Positions 63,920 through 64,000 of a DNA stretch of 64,000 bases are shown here, in pieces. The notes beneath the pieces were generated by a model. The model was not told where the DNA came from. It did not search any database and was given only the letters and a program-made list of their open reading frames with translations. Position 1 is the stretch's first letter; the number at the start of each line of letters is the position of its first letter. The stretch is taken from positions 5,402,646-5,466,645 of the forward strand of contig VXAI01000035.1 in NCBI GenBank assembly GCA_013399305.1, read 5' to 3'. Both the position numbers and the translations under genes were made by a program. The DNA is from Rostratula benghalensis (Eukaryota; Chordata; Aves; Charadriiformes; Rostratulidae).

Positions 63920-64000
63920 GGGAAAAGTCAGCAGACACTCGGAGAGCAGGAAAGGCTGCCAAACAAGCATTCCTGCCCTTGCTTACGATTCTCCCCCACA

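Larger units (their letters stand above)
55725..64000 (+). other. TRABD2B: TRABD2B intron, continued to the window end
   Basis: No recognisable TIKI exon, RNA gene or additional repeat family was found. Simple repeats are listed separately. A strong acceptor-like site at 57471/57472 borders a 66-bp open segment (see findings). A TATAAATA string lies at 59506-59513. Frames are up to 114 codons, without domains. Assignment to this intron assumes that the gene continues to the right, as its mammalian counterpart would. Confidence 0.6.

Noticed and set aside
1..64000. tRNA, 5S rRNA, U6, Y RNA or 7SK genes; CRISPR arrays; intact retroviral genes
   Set aside because: I looked for their hallmark strings on both strands by eye and found none. 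A covariance-model search would be decisive.

Overview
This 64 kb window looks like vertebrate nuclear DNA, most likely from a bird or a close sauropsid relative. It contains one convincing protein-coding exon. All recognised interspersed repeats are short, decayed relics: CR1 LINE 3' ends and tRNA-derived SINEs of MIR type. There are no young, full-length transposons, and there are two assembly gaps (80 and 995 N). Low repeat load plus relic CR1 elements is typical of avian assemblies. There are no bacterial-style operons, CRISPR arrays, RNA operons or intact proviruses.

Layout. Positions 1-37,400 are AT-rich, apparently intergenic DNA. It carries microsatellites, a G-rich tract near 5.5 kb, a relic-retroposon cluster at 17.0-18.5 kb, an inverted pair of CR1-like relics at 20.6-21.2 kb, two blocks that look like regulatory elements (26.0-26.7 kb and 28.3-28.7 kb), and CR1 tails at 33.4-33.7 and 35.75-35.86 kb. 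From about 37.4 kb the sequence becomes GC-rich, leading into a CpG island at about 39.47-41.25 kb that is interrupted by the large gap. Directly after the island lies a 561-bp, phase 0/0 coding exon on the + strand (41,254-41,814). It encodes 187 residues of the TIKI/TraB-domain metalloprotease family and best fits TRABD2B (TIKI2), a membrane-anchored Wnt antagonist. The exon with the start codon and signal peptide is not visible and probably lies in the gap or to its left. The rest, 41.8-64.0 kb, is read as a long AT-rich second intron in which I could not find the next TRABD2B exon.

The computed open reading frames elsewhere are short, lack recognisable domains and are treated as chance frames. 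No novel protein system was found. The points most worth checking are the CpG-preserving block at 28.4-28.7 kb, the repeated forkhead-like motif module at 26.5-26.6 kb, the CTCF-like site at the gap edge, the probably missing first exon, and a 66-bp in-frame possible cassette exon at 57.47 kb in the intron.
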